Assembly: GCA_029884425.1 (NCBI GenBank)
Contig: JAOUHV010000010.1
Span: 17,164-81,163 of the forward strand
Length of the DNA stretch: 64,000 nucleotides
Reading direction: 5' to 3'
From: Gammaproteobacteria bacterium
GTDB lineage: Bacteria; Pseudomonadota; Gammaproteobacteria; S012-40
Shown here: one piece after another, positions 1-8,956 of the stretch
Layout of the letters: every line of letters begins with the position of its first letter
Position numbering within the stretch: position 1 is the stretch's first letter
Position numbers and translations under genes: made by a program
The notes under the pieces: generated by a model
What the model was told of the DNA's origin: nothing
The model's input: only the letters and a program-made list of their open reading frames with translations
Databases searched by the model: none

Positions 1-2
1 CC

Positions 3-296
3 GAAGGTGCGGTATTGCCGATGCAGTTCGTTGAAAACGGCAAAATTGTGCTCAATATCAGCCCGTCAGCGGTGCGGGATCTGACCATCAGCAACGACTG
101 GATCTCGTTTGGTGCCCGTTTTTCGGGGACGGCAATGAATGTGCTGGTGCCGGTGATGGGGGTGATGGCGATTTATGCACGGGAAAATGGTCAAGGCATG
201 GTCTTTGTAGATGAAGACCCAGGCAGCCCGCCTACTTCCCCCTCCCCGGACCAAGAGTCCAAGCCCAACCGGCCTCAGTTAAAACTAGTCAAGTAG
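3..296 (+). CDS. sspB: ClpXP protease specificity-enhancing factor SspB (5' truncated)
   Basis: SspB is a small dimeric adaptor that binds ssrA-tagged and other substrates and delivers them to the ClpXP protease in the cytoplasm. The frame is open from the left edge, so the N-terminal part lies outside the window. What remains matches the SspB core: a P-M-x-F-V-x-x-G-x-I-V-L-N-I strand, then V-x-x-L-x-x-x-N-D and the A-I-Y-A-R-E-N-G motif. It is followed by a low-complexity acidic and proline-rich linker and a C-terminal LKLVK tail, which corresponds to the ClpX-binding XB motif (LRVVK in Escherichia coli). The last bases overlap the end of the converging aminopeptidase gene by 8 nt. Confidence 0.93.
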   Translation, partial: EGAVLPMQFVENGKIVLNISPSAVRDLTISNDWISFGARFSGTAMNVLVPVMGVMAIYARENGQGMVFVDEDPGSPPTSPSPDQESKPNRPQLKLVK

Positions 297-1365
297 TCGA
301 AGCTTGCTGCAAGGTGATGTTGCGTTGCAGCAATTGTTTGACCGTTTCCTCACGCTGCTGACGCGGCAACTTTCCTAGCTTTTTTATGCTATTCAGGAAT
401 GTTGGCCAGTCTTTCTGTGAATCAAGATACAAGGCATAAAACGCGGGTGTCTGCTGCAAATACGTCATGCTCGCGGTTATGTGGGCGTTATTTAGTGGGC
501 GCGCAAACCAACTGTCGAAGGCATTTGGCCTGGGCCAGTGTTGTTTCGTTTGGCTATATTTCTGCTGCAGGTCGGCAAATACTTGTGCCTTGTCATGGCG
601 CTTTGTCTCGGTCGTTTGATTGGACGAGTAGATCTGGCGAAGCTGTTGCGATGTTTCCAGTAACAGTTGACGGAATTCGGCGTGTTGCCGGGTTAAGTCA
701 AAGTACTCATTAAGTTTGTCGGGATGCTGGGTTTGATACCAGCGCACCATTCCAAGGCGAGCCACGGCGGTGGCCATGCTTTCATTAAAGTCAGTTTCGC
801 TGGACAAGTAGACGACCTGATGCGCCAGTTCATGAAAAATCAATTCAATGCGACGATTGTCAGACCACTGCAACATCGTGTTCAGTAGTGGGTCATTAAA
901 CCAGCCCAAAGTGGAATAGGCGCTTACGCCTTCTACGCTAACGTCATAACCTTGCTGCGCCAAGCTGTCAGCCGTGAGTTTCGCTTCGGTGGCGTCGAAA
1001 TAGCCACGATAATTCAGGCAGCCTACCATCAAATAACACCAGGATTTGGGTTCCAGCGAAAACTCGCCTGCCGCGAATACATTCCAGACCACATAGGGGC
1101 GACCAAGGTCGGTATAGGTTGTGTAGCTTTTGTTGTCTGGAAGCGCAAGTTCGTTACTGGCGAATTTACGAGCTTTGAGCATTAACGCCAGGCGCTGTCT
1201 AAAATCCTCGGGTTGAGATTGGTCATGAATCACATCATCAATCGGTTTTTTAGGCCACCAAACTTCTAAATGACCTTTTACTCCCTGAGAGTAATATTGG
1301 ACTGAGGCGCAACCGGATAGCAGTGCGGTGATTAATAGCGTTGCTGTCAAGCGAAGTGTAAACAA
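289..1365 (-). CDS. Putative lipoprotein aminopeptidase (Aminopep/COG4324 family)
   Basis: This is a 358-residue predicted metallopeptidase of the proteobacterial Aminopep family (PF10023). The N-terminus is a lipoprotein signal peptide with lipobox LLSGC (Cys19), so the enzyme should be anchored to a membrane facing the periplasm. A zinc-site sequence HELAHQ lies at about residues 178-183. A downstream N-E-S-M-A motif (Glu195) is placed like the third ligand of gluzincin-type peptidases. The start is a TTG at 1363-1365; no ATG precedes the signal peptide. It is divergent from cca and converges on sspB. The family name is secure from the motifs; the natural substrate is unknown. Confidence 0.82.
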   Translation of the reverse strand: MFTLRLTATLLITALLSGCASVQYYSQGVKGHLEVWWPKKPIDDVIHDQSQPEDFRQRLALMLKARKFASNELALPDNKSYTTYTDLGRPYVVWNVFAAGEFSLEPKSWCYLMVGCLNYRGYFDATEAKLTADSLAQQGYDVSVEGVSAYSTLGWFNDPLLNTMLQWSDNRRIELIFHELAHQVVYLSSETDFNESMATAVARLGMVRWYQTQHPDKLNEYFDLTRQHAEFRQLLLETSQQLRQIYSSNQTTETKRHDKAQVFADLQQKYSQTKQHWPRPNAFDSWFARPLNNAHITASMTYLQQTPAFYALYLDSQKDWPTFLNSIKKLGKLPRQQREETVKQLLQRNITLQQASTT

Positions 1366-1434
1366 GGCTCGTACCTATGATGATAATTGATTAAGCTAAT
1401 CCTATTCGAACGCATTGGTAAGGATAGGTCAATC

Positions 1435-2688
1435 ATGAAAATTTATTTGGTAGGTGGAGCCGTTCGCGATCGCCTGCTGAGCCGACAGGTGAGCGAGCGT
1501 GATTGGGTTGTCATCGGAGCAACACCTGAACAAATGTTAGCACTGAATTATCGACAAGTCGGTAAGGACTTTCCGGTGTTTTTGCATCCTGAGACGTCCG
1601 AAGAATATGCTTTGGCCAGGGCGGAAAGAAAAATCGGACCAGGCTATACAGGATTTGCTGTTGATGCGACACCGCAGGTGAGTTTGGAAGAAGATTTGCG
1701 CCGCCGCGATCTAACCATTAATGCGATGGCTGAGGATGAAGCGGGAAATATTACTGATCCCTATGGCGGCATGCAGGACTTAAACGCACGAATACTGCGA
1801 CACGTGTCAGAGGCGTTTGTTGAAGATCCATTGCGGGTGTTGCGAGTTGCGCGTTTTGCGGCACGATATGCGACCTTGGGTTTTTGCGTTGCCGAACAGA
1901 CCATGGATCTGATGCGACAAATAAGTGCTGGCGGAGAGCTGGCGACTATCGCACCAGAGCGAATTTGGGTTGAAACACAAAAAACGCTGCAGGAAGAAAC
2001 GCCTTCGGTATATTTTGAAGTGCTGCGGCAATGTGGTGCGCTGCAACAGCTGTTCCCTGAGCTGGCTGCATTGTGGGGCGTGCCACAACGAAAAGATTAT
2101 CACCCTGAAGTCGATACCGGAATACACACGATGTTGGTGGTTGATGCCGCAGCAAAGATATCATCCGATGTTGGGGTCAGACTGGCTGCGCTGTTGCATG
2201 ATCTTGGCAAGGCGAAAACGCCCGCAGAAATATTGCCATCACATCATGGGCATGAAGTTGCCGGTGTGCCACTTATCAGAAAACTATGCGACCGAGTTCG
2301 TGTCCCTACCCAAATGAAAGAATTGGCAATGCTTGTGGGCGAATATCATACCCATGCGCATCGAGCATTGGAACTTAAGCCTGTGACTGCCTGGAAATTG
2401 TTGGAAAAGCTGGATGTCATGCGCAGGCCAGAGCGAGTAGAGCAGTTTTTGATGGCCTGCTTGGCGGATTGTCGCGGCCGGCCTGGATATGAAAATGAGC
2501 AGTACCTGCAGGCAGACTATCTACGCGAGCTGGCAAATGCATGCAGGAGCGTCTCAACGACAGAATTCTTGACTCAGGGGTTAACGGGTAAAGCGGTTGG
2601 TGCAGCGCTCTTGCAGCGTAGACTGGAGCGGATTGCGGAGATAAAACACGATTTTACCCCAAATAATAAGCCGTTTGATAATAGTTGA
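1435..2688 (+). CDS. cca: CCA tRNA nucleotidyltransferase, multifunctional HD type
   Basis: The enzyme adds and repairs the 3' CCA end of tRNAs. The N-terminus has the nucleotidyltransferase signature (Y-L-V-G-G-A-V-R-D, with E-R-D-W as the acidic pair region), then R-R-R-D-L-T-I-N-A-M-A. A C-terminal HD phosphohydrolase domain carries L-L-H-D-L-G-K at about residues 255-261. The product is 417 residues, normal for the gammaproteobacterial long form that also has 2',3'-cyclic phosphodiesterase and phosphatase activities. The reading frame extends 48 bases further upstream, but ATG 1435 is preferred: it has an AAGGA-type ribosome site just upstream and starts exactly at the conserved MKIYLVGGAVRD. 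Confidence 0.95.
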   Translation: MKIYLVGGAVRDRLLSRQVSERDWVVIGATPEQMLALNYRQVGKDFPVFLHPETSEEYALARAERKIGPGYTGFAVDATPQVSLEEDLRRRDLTINAMAEDEAGNITDPYGGMQDLNARILRHVSEAFVEDPLRVLRVARFAARYATLGFCVAEQTMDLMRQISAGGELATIAPERIWVETQKTLQEETPSVYFEVLRQCGALQQLFPELAALWGVPQRKDYHPEVDTGIHTMLVVDAAAKISSDVGVRLAALLHDLGKAKTPAEILPSHHGHEVAGVPLIRKLCDRVRVPTQMKELAMLVGEYHTHAHRALELKPVTAWKLLEKLDVMRRPERVEQFLMACLADCRGRPGYENEQYLQADYLRELANACRSVSTTEFLTQGLTGKAVGAALLQRRLERIAEIKHDFTPNNKPFDNS

Positions 2689-2761
2689 TTCGAATTTTTC
2701 CTAAGGTTGGATTCAGAAACTGCAACTACGATCATTATTGCTGTCTAATAAGGAGTGGAAT

Positions 2762-3229
2762 GTGCGGGTGGAAAAGTTGGCATCTGAAGATCGAATTGAC
2801 GTGCTGATTTTTCGTGTCGATGGGCGCCTACTTTGCCTGTCAGCACATTTTGTAAATCGCATAATTCCACTGGTACATATTGAACCGATAAGGAATTCAG
2901 CCAATTTTGTCGTTGGCAAAACCATAATTAATGCAGAACCCATCGAAGTCTTTGATTTGACCGAGAGACTGGGGAAGCGTCGGAAGTATGGATATGCCAT
3001 GGATGCATCTTTGTTACTTCTAAATAATTCAGGGGCAAAAAAGGCATTTGTTGTGGATTCTATAGAGGATGTTGTCAGTATATCCTGCTCATCAAAAACA
3101 GATGTGGTTCACCCTGTTGTATTGGAAAAATATGGTCAAGTCCTCATGATCAGTGACTTGGAGGTGGTCGTGGACTATGCTCAATGTGGAATGGAAACCG
3201 ATCTAGTAATTAACCTGGGGAATGAATGA
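2762..3229 (+). CDS. cheW: CheW-like coupling protein, first gene of Wsp-like operon
   Basis: This 155-residue protein is a single CheW domain, the adaptor that links receptors to CheA. The fold is recognisable from the beta-strand pattern: F-R-V-D-G-R-L-L-C-L near the N-terminus, a middle I-I-N-A-E-P-I-E-V-F-D-L segment, A-F-V-V-D-S-I, and a final Q-V-L-M-I-S-D-L. GTG 2762 was chosen because a strong AAGGAG lies six bases upstream at 2750-2755; a TTG at 2738 in the same frame has no such site. By position it corresponds to WspB. It is followed immediately by cheR and is AT-rich compared with neighbouring cca. Confidence 0.82.
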   Translation: MRVEKLASEDRIDVLIFRVDGRLLCLSAHFVNRIIPLVHIEPIRNSANFVVGKTIINAEPIEVFDLTERLGKRRKYGYAMDASLLLLNNSGAKKAFVVDSIEDVVSISCSSKTDVVHPVVLEKYGQVLMISDLEVVVDYAQCGMETDLVINLGNE

Positions 3230-3230
3230 A

Positions 3231-4643
3231 ATGACTCGGGTGTATGAACGACAGCCTAGCGAGTGTGGGCAAAAAATAGCCGCATTGCTCAGGGAGAGAA
3301 CATATATCACGGTCCAGTCCTATCAGTCAGAGAGTTTAGAAAAGATTGTTGCTGAACTGATTAATGATTGCGCAATGCAGTCATGTCTAGAATTGTACGA
3401 ATTTCTAAGGTTGGCGTCTCACCTTAGTCCGCCATGGCAAAAATTGATAACCAAAATTGCGGTAGGCGAAAGTTATTTTTTTAGAGATAACAATTTAAGA
3501 CAGTTTTTAACTCAGAAGTACTTCCCTCAGCTAATAAATAAAAAGCGAAATATTGGAGATCATAGTCTAAAAATATGGAGTGCGGGCTGTTCGGCAGGGC
3601 AGGAATTGTATTCTGTCGTATTTATCTTGGATGAGTTGCTGCCAAAAAATGAAGTTTGGAATATCACGGCAGTCGGAAGTGATATTTGTGAGGAAAGTAT
3701 TGCGAAGGCGAAGAAGTCTGAATATGGCGCATGGTCATTTCGAAATATCGATCCTGTGGAAGTGGACCAATTTTTTGAAAAAAATACCAATGGGGGGTAT
3801 GTAGTAAAAAAAATATATCAGGAAAAGTGTGAATTCAAAATGCAAAACTTAGTGGATGTTGATGAATGCATTGATGGCGAGTGTGGAAAATATGATCTAA
3901 TCTTGTGCAGAAATGTGTTGGTTTACATGGATTCAGATTTGGCGTCAAAGATCAGTGAAAAATTGATAGGCCAATTGAATCTGGGAGGCGTTTATATTCC
4001 GGGAACTATTGATACAGTTAATGAGGATTATTCGCTGGCTCAACGTGGTGGCTATGGCGGATTGACATATTGGACGAGATTCCATCCGGATAAAGACGAA
4101 AATTTCACTGAAAAAGCTACTCATGTGAAGTTTAGATTGCCCGATGCGGATGGTGAAGATGCTGTAGTTTTACAGTCAGAGACTGAGAAAGTTAAGAAAG
4201 CTATTCCTGAACTTCGTGATGCAGAAGATTTAAATATAGATAGGCTGGCAAATCATGGAATGCTTGAGGAAGCGATCGAATCTGCGGAGCTGTATCTGGT
4301 ACAAAATCCCTTTGATTATAGTGTTAAGTTTACGCAGGCACTGATTCAAATTGAATTGGGGAAATATGAAGTCGCAGAGAGGATCATTAATGAAATTCTC
4401 CTGGTTAGCGATAGGTTTATGGATGTTTACTATTGTGCAGCGAAGCTGGCATTCCGACAAAAAAAATATCAGGTCGGTACTGAGTACCTGCTAACAATGC
4501 TAAAGAAATACGAAGAAAATGCAGAGACAATGCGGATTGTAAAGGCTGGCGAATTGACGATTCCAGAATTGCTGGATATGGCCAGGTCTGACATTGATCG
4601 ATATGGGCGGGCAGCGAAAAAAAGTGATGGAAATGATTTGTAG
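3231..4643 (+). CDS. cheR: CheR-type receptor methyltransferase with C-terminal TPR domain (WspC-like)
   Basis: This S-adenosylmethionine-dependent enzyme methylates glutamates on chemoreceptors. The N-terminal CheR helical domain carries V-G-E-S-Y-F-F-R-D, a version of the family G-E-T-x-F-F-R signature. The SAM-binding core follows with W-S-A-G-C-S-A-G-Q-E at about residue 118 and L-C-R-N-V-L-V-Y-M near 226. The last 130 residues are helical repeats of TPR type, as in WspC and FrzF, and unlike the short CheR of flagellar systems. The start is ATG 3231, one base after the cheW stop and about ten bases after a GGGG; an in-frame ATG at 3222 is an alternative. Base composition is very AT-rich here. 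Confidence 0.88.
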   Translation: MTRVYERQPSECGQKIAALLRERTYITVQSYQSESLEKIVAELINDCAMQSCLELYEFLRLASHLSPPWQKLITKIAVGESYFFRDNNLRQFLTQKYFPQLINKKRNIGDHSLKIWSAGCSAGQELYSVVFILDELLPKNEVWNITAVGSDICEESIAKAKKSEYGAWSFRNIDPVEVDQFFEKNTNGGYVVKKIYQEKCEFKMQNLVDVDECIDGECGKYDLILCRNVLVYMDSDLASKISEKLIGQLNLGGVYIPGTIDTVNEDYSLAQRGGYGGLTYWTRFHPDKDENFTEKATHVKFRLPDADGEDAVVLQSETEKVKKAIPELRDAEDLNIDRLANHGMLEEAIESAELYLVQNPFDYSVKFTQALIQIELGKYEVAERIINEILLVSDRFMDVYYCAAKLAFRQKKYQVGTEYLLTMLKKYEENAETMRIVKAGELTIPELLDMARSDIDRYGRAAKKSDGNDL

Positions 4644-5184
4644 TCGTGCTTACAGCTATATGCCATCTGAGGAATCTGATGTTATTGAGTTGCGCTCAAG
4701 GCTGGAACGTGTGGAATCAGTGGTAAAGACAGATATTTTCCCGGAAATTCAGGATGAGGATCATATATTCTTTTATTTGGACGAAGGACTATTTGCATTA
4801 CATTGTAAGCTGGTAGAGAAGATTGTAGAGTTTAAGCATATTTTTAAGGTGCCATTTTCGCCTGACTTTGTCGCTGGCGTTATTAATTATCATGGAGAGT
4901 TGGTTACAGTACTTGATTTAGTTGAGTTATGGCGACATGAGAAGGGTGTAATGGAGCCAAATCTCGTTATAGTCCTAAAGTCCGGTGAGCGAATGCTGGC
5001 GTTTTGCGCTGACAAAGTGGTAAACGGAAAAGTCTATGTTGCAGGCTTCAATAAGGAAGTTGGAGAAAAAAAAGGTGATATTTTTGTCGATACGAGCATT
5101 TTTTTTGGAAAAGACAAGGTTGTTCATGTGAATGCGGATCTTCTTTTTGAAGATGGTGCGCTAGAAGGGCTAATAAAGGAGTAG
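4627..5184 (+). CDS. cheW: CheW-like coupling protein with N-terminal extension (WspD-like)
   Basis: This is the second coupling protein of the operon, about 185 residues. An N-terminal stretch of roughly 45 residues containing a short charged helix precedes the CheW domain. The domain shows F-Y-L-D-E-G-L-F-A-L-H, then F-V-A-G-V-I-N-Y-H-G-E-L-V-T-V-L-D-L, the hallmark segment of CheW. In Wsp operons the second CheW (WspD) is the longer one, which fits. The gene overlaps the 3' end of cheR by 17 bases, implying translational coupling. The exact start is uncertain: GTG 4624, ATG 4627 and ATG 4633 are all in frame. Confidence 0.82.
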   Translation: MEMICSRAYSYMPSEESDVIELRSRLERVESVVKTDIFPEIQDEDHIFFYLDEGLFALHCKLVEKIVEFKHIFKVPFSPDFVAGVINYHGELVTVLDLVELWRHEKGVMEPNLVIVLKSGERMLAFCADKVVNGKVYVAGFNKEVGEKKGDIFVDTSIFFGKDKVVHVNADLLFEDGALEGLIKE

Positions 5185-5188
5185 CGAA

Positions 5189-6718
5189 TTGTTTGAAAAT
5201 GACGTGTGGAAAATAGACTCGGTTGAGTGGGAGTCTAGGAAAAAATATATCGGATTTGATGAGGTCGATATCCGTATTCTGAAATCGCTTCATTCATTGG
5301 TAGAAAAAAATGCAGATGGAATAGTAGATTACTTCTACGGAAATATTGAGCGCCATCCAGATTTGCTTTCCATAATTGAGAAATCTAATTCGTCAGTATC
5401 TAGATTGAAAATTGTCCAAAAAAAATATCTGATAGAACTATTTGAGGGAGATTATGGTGAGTTGTATTGTAATCGGAGGTTGAGAATTGGGTTTATTCAT
5501 AACAAAATTGGACTGACGCCAAAGTGGTATCTTGGTGCATATAGCGTATATTTTCAGCTGATAAACCCTCTTATTCAAAAAAAATATCGATTTTTCCCGA
5601 AGAAAAGACAAAAGGCTGAGCAGGCGTTGACCAGGATTTTGTCGCTGGATTCCCAGTTGGCAATAGAATCTTATATCTACTCGATGACAAAATATATTGA
5701 GAGCGTGACTTTTTCCAAGGGGGAGATAGAGTCGACAGTTGCTTCATACCGGGCCGCAATAGAGCAAGTGTCCCATGGAAATTTGCGTATAAAACTGGAT
5801 GTCGAAGATACCAAGGGTGATGATATGTCCGCTCTTGGCGGTCATATCAATCACATGGTCAGCAGTTTGAGTTCGATGAGTTCTTCGATCAAGTCCGCAT
5901 CAAGCTCGTTAATGGTAACCTTAAGCGAGTTGCAGTCCGCGGCAAGCATGCAATCAGCAGCGGCATCACAGCAGGCTGTCTCCATTAATGAAACAACCAC
6001 AACCCTTGAAGAAGTCCGTGTCAGTGCCAATCAAACCCTAGAGAAGGCGACGACGCTTGGAGCCGCCTCTGAAAAGACGCGCAAGAAAGGTGAGGATGGC
6101 TTAAGAGCAGTGGAGAGAATGATTGCCTCGATGGATGAGTTAAAATTTCGCGTCGATGGTATTGCGACAAACATATTGGCTCTAAGCATGCAGATTCAGC
6201 GAGCAGGTGAAATTGTTGCGATGGTAAGCGGGTTATCGCAGCAGTTAAAAATCCTTGCGCTGAATGCATCCATTGAAGCGGTTAAGGCGGGAGAGTTTGG
6301 TAAAGGGTTTGGGGTGGTTGCTGCGGAAGTTAAGAGTCTTGCGGAACACTCTCAGCAGGCAACATTGCAGGTGCAAAGCATATTGACAACCATTAGGGAC
6401 TCCGCCGGCAAGGCGGTGATGGCTACTGAGGAAGGGAGCAAGGGTGCAACTGCGGGTGCAACTATTGTGGTTGACGTTGGCGAATCCATTCGGGAGCTAA
6501 TGGGTGTTATTCACGAAGGAAATATCGCTAGTCAACAAATTGTGGCGGCGATTAGGCAGGGGAAAGCAGGGATTGATCAGATTGCAGCAGCTATGGAGGA
6601 AATTAATTTTGTAACCAGGCAGTTTGTTAGCGCAACGAAACAGACGACAGAAGCTGCTGCGGATTTGGGGAACATCGCTAAAACTCTGGATGATAGTGTC
6701 GGTGTATACACTCTTTAA
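5189..6718 (+). CDS. Soluble globin-coupled methyl-accepting chemoreceptor (HemAT-like)
   Basis: The 509-residue protein is a cytoplasmic receptor with no membrane-spanning segment. Residues about 15-170 form a protoglobin sensor domain. The signature R-I-G-F-I-H-N-K-I-G-L-T-P-K-W-Y places the proximal haem-ligand histidine at His104, as in HemAT oxygen sensors. A short HAMP-like linker (about 180-235) leads to the MCP signalling domain, whose hairpin tip at about 349-375 is close to the universal sequence (L-A-L-N-A-S-I-E-A-V-K-A-G-E). There is no C-terminal NWETF-type tether. The start is TTG 5189, seven bases after AGGAG at 5177-5181. It occupies the place of the receptor in a Wsp-type operon. 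Ligand (O2, NO or CO) is inferred from the family. Confidence 0.9.
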   Translation: MFENDVWKIDSVEWESRKKYIGFDEVDIRILKSLHSLVEKNADGIVDYFYGNIERHPDLLSIIEKSNSSVSRLKIVQKKYLIELFEGDYGELYCNRRLRIGFIHNKIGLTPKWYLGAYSVYFQLINPLIQKKYRFFPKKRQKAEQALTRILSLDSQLAIESYIYSMTKYIESVTFSKGEIESTVASYRAAIEQVSHGNLRIKLDVEDTKGDDMSALGGHINHMVSSLSSMSSSIKSASSSLMVTLSELQSAASMQSAAASQQAVSINETTTTLEEVRVSANQTLEKATTLGAASEKTRKKGEDGLRAVERMIASMDELKFRVDGIATNILALSMQIQRAGEIVAMVSGLSQQLKILALNASIEAVKAGEFGKGFGVVAAEVKSLAEHSQQATLQVQSILTTIRDSAGKAVMATEEGSKGATAGATIVVDVGESIRELMGVIHEGNIASQQIVAAIRQGKAGIDQIAAAMEEINFVTRQFVSATKQTTEAAADLGNIAKTLDDSVGVYTL

Positions 6719-6733
6719 AAGGTATGGCGATCA

Positions 6734-8956
6734 ATGGAGTTAAGTGAAGAGCTGAAAATTCGCCTAAAAGCGATGTTCCAGCTGGATTTGGCGAAGCAAG
6801 TGAAAACGCTGCAGGGGGGCGTTCTAACTCTAGAGAAGCAAAATTTGGCCGAAGATGAGCGCGCACATGCTATGTCGGAGATTTTTCGTGCGGCGCACAA
6901 TATCAAAGGGACTTCTGCCAGTATTGGTCTTGATACGGTAAGTCAGTTGGCTAAAGAGCTTGAGGAGTTGTTTTCATTTTTACGCGACTCAACCCTGGCG
7001 CTTCCTGCAGTTGCGGCAAACCTATTGCTGGATATTTGTGATTTCCTTCCTGAGCTTGCCCGGGAGGAGAAAGGTTCTTCTCAGAAAGCAAGCAAGATTA
7101 TCAGTGATTTGCAGAACTTACTTGTGGCGATAAAGGCGGGTAGTGGTGATGCGTTATTGCTAAGTGAGTCGATGTTGTCGACTATCTCTCCCGGGATTTC
7201 TCCTGATTATTTGCAAAAAAAAGATACTGATGATGCGTCATTAGCGGTCGTTCGCCAATTGGAAGAATCCGCAGAGCAATTGGTATTGGGGTCATCGGGG
7301 GTTGCTGATCTTTTGTTATCAGTCGCGGAAATTCATGAGCAACTGTTAGGGCTCAGTGAGTTGATTGATCAGTGCAATGAAATTATGGCAAGGGAGAAAG
7401 ATAGGTCACGGAGAGTGGCAATTGAACGAGTTTCAATTTCCCTTGGTAGGTTGCTTGGTAGAGTGGGCGGTGGATTTGATCATGTGAATTATTTGGGTTC
7501 CATGGCATCAGATCATTTGAAGTCGGCAACTGTCGTTTTGAATGAGCAAATTAAAAACTTCAGGTTGATGCCGGTTGATCTTTTGTTTTTGCCGCTACCA
7601 AGACTTGTTAGAGATCTTAATCATCAGCTAGGGAAGCAGGTGAAGTTGGTGATGGAGCATGGAAATTTCTCGGTAGACAAACGGATAATCAAAGAGCTGG
7701 GGAATGCCATTGTCCATTTGGTAAGAAATGCGATGGATCACGGTATTGAAGGGGTGGATGAGCGGAATGGTTGTGGAAAATCTATGGAAGCAACGCTATT
7801 CATAGAGGCTAGAAAGAACAATGATCGATTTGAAATATCAATTAGCGACGATGGTCGTGGCATAGACCGAGATATGATTTATAAGCGCGCAGTTCAAAAA
7901 AATATAATTGAAGAATCGGCGGTTATGACAGATGAAGATAAAGATTCTCTAATTTTTCTTCCTGGATTTAGTACTGCTGAGGTGGTGTCAGATATCTCTG
8001 GCCGAGGCGTTGGGCTTGATGCTGTTTATAATACAGTGGTCTCATTGGGTGGATGGTTGCGTTACACGACAAATGTAGGCAAGGGGACGAGATTTGATTT
8101 GTCGTTGCCAATTTCCATGCTGGCTGAGCACGGTGTTGTGGTAAGCGTTGCTGGTCAGCTCTATGCTTTTCAAACCATTTGGGTGGATTCGGTCGTTGAT
8201 ATTGCTACATTGAAAACTGAAGCCAGGCAAAATAAGGTGGGGGTGGTCATTGATGGTGATTGGGTTCCGTTGGTAAATCTCTCAGATTTGTTCGCGTTAT
8301 CTCCTGTGGATGCTATTAATGATAAAGCAATGTTTGCCGTGGTTGTAAAAGATTCGTTGTCACGTATTGCCTTTGTTGTTGATGACGTTGTTGGTGATCG
8401 GGAGTTGATGGCAAAGAAATTGAATTTTCCCCAAGTCGGTTCAAAAATCATTAGTTCTGGAGCAATGACCAGTGCTGGCGAAGTGATATTTATTCTGGAT
8501 CATCGAGAACTTGTTGATTATGTCTCTCGGGAGAATAAATTTGCAGAGTCTGGTGTTGCCATGCCAGCGAGAGGGGATGGCCATGTCTTGGTGGTTGATG
8601 ATTTGATAACTTCGCGAACATTGATTCGTTACATCCTGGAGGCGGTTGGTTTTAAAGTGACTTCTGCCGTTGATGGTGCAGATGCCTGGAAAATGTTAAG
8701 CAACGGATTGGTTGTCGATTTATTGGTGACTGATGTGCAGATGCCAAACATGGATGGTTTTCAATTGACACAGAATCTTCGTTCTGACTCTCGCTTTACA
8801 ACGCTGCCGATTATCATCGTGAGTTCTTGTGTGGATGCAGAGAGCTATCAAAAAGGCATGGACTGTGGGGCAAATGCCTACGTCGGCAAGAAAGATTTAG
8901 AGGCGACCGCTTTAACGCAAATGTCGCAGACATTGCTGAAGAAAGGGTTGCATTAA
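6734..8956 (+). CDS. cheA: CheA hybrid histidine kinase with C-terminal receiver (WspE-like)
   Basis: This 740-residue kinase takes signals from the receptor array. In order it has an Hpt domain with phosphorylatable His55 (A-A-H-N-I-K-G), a dimerisation region, and a HATPase domain. The ATPase shows L-V-R-N-A-M-D-H-G-I-E near 330 (N box), D-D-G-R-G-I-D near 373 (G1) and G-R-G-V-G-L-D near 424 (G2). A CheW-like regulatory domain follows at about 465-600, then a receiver domain at about 618-738 with its acidic D-D pair and phosphoacceptor aspartate near 668 (V-T-D-V-Q-M-P). The CheA-REC fusion is the WspE arrangement. No separate CheY gene is seen beside it. Confidence 0.92.
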   Translation: MELSEELKIRLKAMFQLDLAKQVKTLQGGVLTLEKQNLAEDERAHAMSEIFRAAHNIKGTSASIGLDTVSQLAKELEELFSFLRDSTLALPAVAANLLLDICDFLPELAREEKGSSQKASKIISDLQNLLVAIKAGSGDALLLSESMLSTISPGISPDYLQKKDTDDASLAVVRQLEESAEQLVLGSSGVADLLLSVAEIHEQLLGLSELIDQCNEIMAREKDRSRRVAIERVSISLGRLLGRVGGGFDHVNYLGSMASDHLKSATVVLNEQIKNFRLMPVDLLFLPLPRLVRDLNHQLGKQVKLVMEHGNFSVDKRIIKELGNAIVHLVRNAMDHGIEGVDERNGCGKSMEATLFIEARKNNDRFEISISDDGRGIDRDMIYKRAVQKNIIEESAVMTDEDKDSLIFLPGFSTAEVVSDISGRGVGLDAVYNTVVSLGGWLRYTTNVGKGTRFDLSLPISMLAEHGVVVSVAGQLYAFQTIWVDSVVDIATLKTEARQNKVGVVIDGDWVPLVNLSDLFALSPVDAINDKAMFAVVVKDSLSRIAFVVDDVVGDRELMAKKLNFPQVGSKIISSGAMTSAGEVIFILDHRELVDYVSRENKFAESGVAMPARGDGHVLVVDDLITSRTLIRYILEAVGFKVTSAVDGADAWKMLSNGLVVDLLVTDVQMPNMDGFQLTQNLRSDSRFTTLPIIIVSSCVDAESYQKGMDCGANAYVGKKDLEATALTQMSQTLLKKGLH

